A DNA stretch of 9,060 nt from assembly GCA_026014845.1 (NCBI GenBank), contig JAOZHM010000275.1, positions 1-9,060 on the forward strand. The letters run 5' to 3'. Origin of the DNA: Candidatus Bathyarchaeota archaeon (GTDB lineage: Archaea > Thermoproteota > Bathyarchaeia > Bathyarchaeales > Bathycorpusculaceae). Positions 6,100 through 9,060 of the stretch are shown piece after piece (positions within the stretch are counted from its first letter, which is position 1; each line of letters begins with the position of its first letter). The notes below the pieces were generated by a model. The model was not told the DNA's origin and searched no databases. It saw only the letters and a list, made by a program, of their open reading frames with translations. Made by a program: the position numbers and the translations under genes.

Positions 6100-6762
6100 T
6101 TGTCAGAAAGATTTGCTAAAAGATGGGAAGATAGACGTAGTGGTGAGCCCCTAACAGACCGAATTAAGGGGGCAGTGAGGCCGCCAGGTCCATTAAAGCC
6201 GAGACTTAACGTGGCAGTTAGACGCTTAGACTTGCAAGTACAAAAACTAGATCAAGCCAATGAAAGGTTCAGCAAGAGGGATAAATCCATATTCGCAAGA
6301 ATTGTAGATGCTTACACAAAGCATGATATGGCAAGGGCAAACGTCTTCGCTAGCGAATTGGCTGAAATCAGAAAGATGGAAAAAATGATTATGCATGCAA
6401 GACTCGCTCTCGAACAAATTGGGTTAAGATTGCGAACAGTGTCAGAGCTTGGAGATGTGGTTTCAACACTAGGCCCAGCAGTAAGTGTTTTAAGGGCAGT
6501 TAAAGGAGGAATGGCAAACATGTTCCCAGAAGCGGAAAAGGAGTTGGGGCAGATAGGCGATATACTAAGCGGGATAATAATGGAAGCTGGACAAAGCACA
6601 GGGTTCTCAATGAACTTTGAAACCACCAATGAAGACGCCCAGAAAATTCTCACAGAAGCCGCAACCGTTGCAGAACAGAAAATCAAAGAGAAATTCCCCG
6701 AATTGCCGGCGGGAATCCCTTCGGTACCCTTAGGAGAAAAGTCCCTTACTGAAACGTCCTAA
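6100..6762 (+). CDS. cdvB: ESCRT-III family cell-division protein, CdvB paralogue without winged helix
   Basis: ESCRT-III proteins polymerise into filaments on the inner face of the membrane and drive constriction in archaeal division. This 220-aa protein has a basic N-terminal half (about 20-62; GAVRPPGPLKPR, then RRLDLQVQKLD) typical of ESCRT-III helix 1. The helical core (about 62-160) contains ASELAEIRKM and LGDVVSTLGPAVSVLR. Acidic helices follow, and then a MIM2-like FPELPAGIPSVP at 199-210, expected to bind the MIT domain of CdvC. The protein ends soon after, so it lacks the C-terminal winged helix that binds CdvA, and may be recruited through the other CdvB. TTG at 6100 is preferred over TTG at 6064 because of the SD and because SERFAKRW is, from memory, the usual family N terminus. 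It is first in the operon, 26 bp before cdvA. Confidence 0.88.
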   Translation: MSERFAKRWEDRRSGEPLTDRIKGAVRPPGPLKPRLNVAVRRLDLQVQKLDQANERFSKRDKSIFARIVDAYTKHDMARANVFASELAEIRKMEKMIMHARLALEQIGLRLRTVSELGDVVSTLGPAVSVLRAVKGGMANMFPEAEKELGQIGDILSGIIMEAGQSTGFSMNFETTNEDAQKILTEAATVAEQKIKEKFPELPAGIPSVPLGEKSLTETS

Positions 6763-6788
6763 ACGCAAACACATAGGAGATCACTATT

Positions 6789-7553
6789 ATGACACAAAAT
6801 TCCAACCTTTTTATTTCAATCGGCAAACAAATAAAAGATGAATACGGACGCACAATAGGCAAAGCCACATCTTTCGCTGTAAATCCAAACGGCAGAATTA
6901 ACTCAATCTACATTGAACAGGGAAACGGCAAAATCGTAAAATGTCCTGCGGAAAACCTGAAAGTCGAAGATTCGGAGATTATTCTTCTATCCAGAGTAAA
7001 AATGGAAGCCACAACCCTTTCCGATCAAATTCCATTAATATGGCGTAAAGACCAGGCTCTAAACGAGCTTCTCGAGAAAAAGAAGATTTCACCAGAAGTA
7101 CATGAAGATTTGCACAAAAGTTTTGAAGGAGTCCTAAACCAACTAAAAGGCGAAGCTAAAACCCTAATGGAAAATGTCGATAAGGAAACTGCTAGGTGTA
7201 CTAAAGAAATTAAGGAATTAAACTATGCCTTAGTTAATCTTGAAATTGAGCATGAAATAGGAGAAATCGATGAGCAATCCTATCAGACATCTTTCGCAAC
7301 AATACAAGAATGTCTAAAAAAGACTAACACGGAGAAAAGCGAACTAGGAGCGATGAAGAGTAAGCTTTCAAATATTCTTCTAGGAGAAACACCACCACTG
7401 GCAGAACAAGAAACTAGGGAAGAACGTACCGAAGAATCAAAAGCTCAAGAGCGAGTGGAAACGGATGCTCTGACTTCTCCGACTCCGTCACCGAATCTTC
7501 CAGAGCCACCAGTAGTAGTTTACGTGAAAGAAGTCGGCGAGTCCAGCGCTTAG
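6789..7553 (+). CDS. cdvA: CdvA-like PRC-barrel coiled-coil division protein
   Basis: CdvA marks the division site and recruits ESCRT-III in archaea with Cdv-type division. This 254-aa protein has a PRC-barrel-like beta domain at about residues 7-72, containing IGKQIKDEYGRTIGKATSFA. A long charged coiled-coil follows (about 88-197), then a disordered acidic, Pro/Ser/Thr-rich linker (about 200-238). A short hydrophobic C-terminal tail, PPVVVYVKEV at 240-249, is in the place of the E3B peptide that in Sulfolobus CdvA adds a strand to the CdvB winged helix. An AGGAG SD at 6775-6779 sits 9 nt before the ATG. Its position directly before a winged-helix CdvB and CdvC matches the classical cdvABC order. 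The sequence is divergent, so the call rests on architecture plus context. An unusual feature is the LPEPP motif in the tail. Confidence 0.85.
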   Translation: MTQNSNLFISIGKQIKDEYGRTIGKATSFAVNPNGRINSIYIEQGNGKIVKCPAENLKVEDSEIILLSRVKMEATTLSDQIPLIWRKDQALNELLEKKKISPEVHEDLHKSFEGVLNQLKGEAKTLMENVDKETARCTKEIKELNYALVNLEIEHEIGEIDEQSYQTSFATIQECLKKTNTEKSELGAMKSKLSNILLGETPPLAEQETREERTEESKAQERVETDALTSPTPSPNLPEPPVVVYVKEVGESSA

Positions 7554-7570
7554 GCTGAAGCGTAGCGGGC

Positions 7571-7586
7571 GGAGGGAGCTGGCATC
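7571..7586 (+). promoter_or_regulatory. Strong SD before a non-canonical ATC codon in the cdvB frame
   Basis: GGAGGGAG at 7571-7578 is the best Shine-Dalgarno in the cdvA-cdvB gap. Five nt later, in the cdvB frame, lies ATC (7584-7586), followed by codons for RKFFQKNPPLLREV that run into the annotated start. No ATG, GTG or TTG occurs in this frame between the stop at 7563-7565 and GTG 7626. Confidence 0.45.
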
Positions 7587-7625
7587 AGAAAATTCTTCCA
7601 AAAGAACCCTCCACTACTACGAGAA

Positions 7626-8471
7626 GTGATTGGTAAGTCAATGCGTAAACTGACGATCGAACAACGTAGGATCGAACAAGTCTCTTTTAGGTTAAAGAAA
7701 AGAGATAAGGTTTTGTTTCAGACGTGCGTCCATGCCTTAAAAAAGCAGAATAAAGGTAGAGCTACGATATTAGCGAACGAAGTTGCGGAAGTCAAGAAGC
7801 TGGTAAAGTTCCTCTATCATGTGGAACTGGCAATCGAGCGGGTAATTCTCAGACTTGAGACAATAAGGGAACTCAGTGACATAATTATTGATTTGAAACC
7901 AGCATTAAGGATGCTTCAAAAAGTTTCAAAAGAGCTTTTCGAAGTTTTGCCAGATGTTTCATCAGAACTAAGCAGGGTTAACGACGTAATAAGTGAAACC
8001 CTTTACTCAACAAAAATAACAATAGATGAGTCATTAATTCCAGTAAACAGGACGACGCCAGGCGGAGAGGAAATTCTAAAAGAGGTCTCAAGCTTCCTAG
8101 AACAAAAGGTAGCTGAAAAGCTTCCTGAACCGCCCGCGACTCTAGAAACCCCAAGGGAAACTCCTGTTAAGCAAATGGTCGCATTGGCGGCAACATGCTC
8201 GCAAACAATAGGTCAAAAAACTGTTGAAATAGAAACAGCAGCTTCACAAAATCTCTTTTCCTTTAAGAAGGCGGAAGTTCAGGAAATTTCGTTAAAAGTT
8301 GAAAAGCCGGCACTGGAGGATGTCCTGTTCGAATATGTTAAGAAAAGCAAAGGAGAAGTTGATTTGATGCAATGCTCCCTTCAATTGAATGCTTCATGTG
8401 AAGAGATCGAAAAAGCTCTTCAGGACTTGGGGACTAAGGGTAGGATAATAGTTGAGACCAAAGCTAGGTGA
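7626..8471 (+). CDS. cdvB: ESCRT-III protein CdvB with C-terminal winged helix
   Basis: This is the canonical CdvB-type filament protein of the operon, 281 aa from GTG 7626. The ESCRT-III core spans about residues 1-125 and aligns by eye with the upstream paralogue: RDKVLF against RDKSIF, ANEVAEVKKL against ASELAEIRKM, and RLETIRELSDI against RLRTVSELGDV. A MIM2-like KLPEPPATLETP at 165-176 should bind the CdvC MIT domain. A linker of about 55 residues leads to a winged-helix-like domain at 228-281 (ALEDVLFEYVKKSKGEVDL and a final strand GRIIVETK), the CdvA-binding module. GTG 7626 has no SD and ATG 7641 is an alternative. Homology-like residues RKFFQKNPPLLRE continue upstream to a strong SD, so the true N terminus probably begins near 7584 at a non-AUG codon. 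The stop overlaps the SD of cdvC. Confidence 0.9.
   Translation: MIGKSMRKLTIEQRRIEQVSFRLKKRDKVLFQTCVHALKKQNKGRATILANEVAEVKKLVKFLYHVELAIERVILRLETIRELSDIIIDLKPALRMLQKVSKELFEVLPDVSSELSRVNDVISETLYSTKITIDESLIPVNRTTPGGEEILKEVSSFLEQKVAEKLPEPPATLETPRETPVKQMVALAATCSQTIGQKTVEIETAASQNLFSFKKAEVQEISLKVEKPALEDVLFEYVKKSKGEVDLMQCSLQLNASCEEIEKALQDLGTKGRIIVETKAR
8466..8471 (+). promoter_or_regulatory. SD of cdvC embedded in the cdvB stop
   Basis: AGGTGA contains the cdvB TGA stop and lies 7 nt before the cdvC ATG at 8479, so termination and re-initiation are physically linked. Confidence 0.7.
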
Positions 8472-8478
8472 AAAGCTT

Positions 8479-9060
8479 ATGGGTGCACCACAAGAACTGG
8501 AAAAATCTGCAACAAATTATGCTTTGGAAGCCGTCCGCTTGGACAAGCAAAGTTCAAGAGGCATGGCGATAACAATGTACCAGAAGGCTATAGAAACTCT
8601 TCTGAAACTGGTTCAACTATATCCAGAATACAACCTAAACAAGGTCTACATACAGAGGGCAATAGCCTACCAAGAAAGGATAAAGGTATTACAAGGTACG
8701 ACACCCATTGAATCGCAAGCCGGAGCCAGAAGAACAGTTGAAAGTGCCAAAACCACCCAAAGCGAAAAGGCGAGTTATGACGAGCTGATAGTAAAGGAAA
8801 AACCGAATGTGAGGTGGGATGAAGTAGTTGGGCTCGAACATGCAAAGAAGGCAATAAAAGAAGCCATAGTCTATCCAGTTCAGAGGCCAGACCTATTCCC
8901 GTTGGGTTGGCCTCGAGGGATTCTCCTGTTTGGACCGCCAGGTTGTGGAAAAACGTTGTTAGCGGCAGCTGTGGCCACGGAAATAGATGCTACTTTCATC
9001 TCTGTTGATGCTGCATCAATAATGTCTAAATGGTTGGGTGAAGCTGAACAGAATGTTGCG
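8479..9060 (+). CDS. cdvC: CdvC/Vps4-type AAA ATPase, 5' part only
   Basis: CdvC is the ATPase that extracts and remodels ESCRT-III subunits. The visible 194 residues begin with an MIT domain (about 1-72; ALEAVRLDKQSSRGMAITMY, then QKAIETLLKLVQLYPEY), the three-helix bundle that reads MIM2 motifs in CdvB. A polar linker follows (about 73-108). The AAA domain then opens with VRWDEVVGLEHAKKAIKEA, Walker A GPPGCGKT at 152-159 and the pore-loop region SKWLGEAE at 183-190. The second half, with Walker B, sensor motifs and the C-terminal helix, lies past the window edge. The ATG at 8479 is supported by AGGTGA 7 nt upstream and by the complete MIT helix 1. It is the last visible gene of the operon, 7 nt after cdvB. 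The identification is strong from domain order and context. Confidence 0.95.
   Translation, partial: MGAPQELEKSATNYALEAVRLDKQSSRGMAITMYQKAIETLLKLVQLYPEYNLNKVYIQRAIAYQERIKVLQGTTPIESQAGARRTVESAKTTQSEKASYDELIVKEKPNVRWDEVVGLEHAKKAIKEAIVYPVQRPDLFPLGWPRGILLFGPPGCGKTLLAAAVATEIDATFISVDAASIMSKWLGEAEQNVA

Noticed and set aside
6312..6686. A 124-codon minus-strand ORF inside the first cdvB
   Set aside because: It is antisense to a well-supported ESCRT-III gene. Its Ser/Cys-rich composition is typical of complement-strand artefacts.
7547..7562. Small hairpin (CGCTT/AAGCG) around the cdvA stop codon
   Set aside because: The stem is only five pairs with a 6-nt loop and no T-tract follows; not a credible terminator. 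It could modestly affect coupling to cdvB, but there is no support.
8588..8854. An 88-codon minus-strand ORF at the right end
   Set aside because: It lies opposite the MIT and AAA coding region of cdvC, which is clearly the real gene.
1..9060. CRISPR arrays, tRNA genes, insertion sequences, integrase sites
   Set aside because: I looked for regular direct repeats, tRNA-like cloverleaf arms, transposase motifs and terminal inverted repeats and saw none.

Overview
The window looks like archaeal chromosome, most likely from the Thermoproteota/TACK group. A Bathyarchaeia-like lineage is my best guess, made without any database search. The pointers are a CdvA–ESCRT-III–Vps4 (Cdv) division cluster, an HdrA-MvhD fusion of the kind found in anaerobic archaea, an Lrp/AsnC-type regulator, TATA boxes, and GGAGG/GGTGA Shine-Dalgarno sites. 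The DNA is moderately AT-rich and densely coded. I see no rRNA, tRNA, CRISPR array or mobile element.

Region 1 (1-536) holds a class I SAM methyltransferase close to the left edge. Region 2 (537-4563) is a redox block on the plus strand. A TATA box and a perfect 18-bp palindrome precede a six-cluster polyferredoxin. Its stop codon abuts the start of an 818-aa HdrA with a C-terminal MvhD domain. An Lrp/AsnC-type regulator follows. The first two proteins look like part of an electron-bifurcating or electron-confurcating heterodisulfide-reductase-type complex, but HdrB, HdrC and hydrogenase or formate dehydrogenase partners are not in the window.

Region 3 (4549-5873, minus strand) carries a TauE/SafE-type membrane permease whose 3' end overlaps that of the regulator. 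Upstream of it are about 290 bp with two very small candidate ORFs, then a 72-aa protein with two membrane segments.

Region 4 (5874-9060) is a divergent promoter region followed by a four-gene cell-division operon: an ESCRT-III/CdvB paralogue without a winged helix, a CdvA-like PRC-barrel coiled-coil protein, a second CdvB with a C-terminal winged helix, and the start of CdvC/Vps4 (MIT plus AAA domain), cut by the right edge. In the Sulfolobus model, CdvA sits at the membrane and recruits CdvB through its winged helix, ESCRT-III filaments constrict the neck, and CdvC remodels them after its MIT domain binds proline-rich MIM2 motifs. MIM2-like motifs are visible in both CdvB proteins here, and a similar stretch lies near the CdvA C terminus.

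The points most worth checking are the missing canonical start codon at the likely N terminus of the second CdvB, the LPEPP motif shared by CdvA and CdvB, the 18-bp palindrome in the polyferredoxin-hdrA promoter, the inverted repeat in the divergent cdv promoter region, and the small membrane protein transcribed divergently from the division operon.
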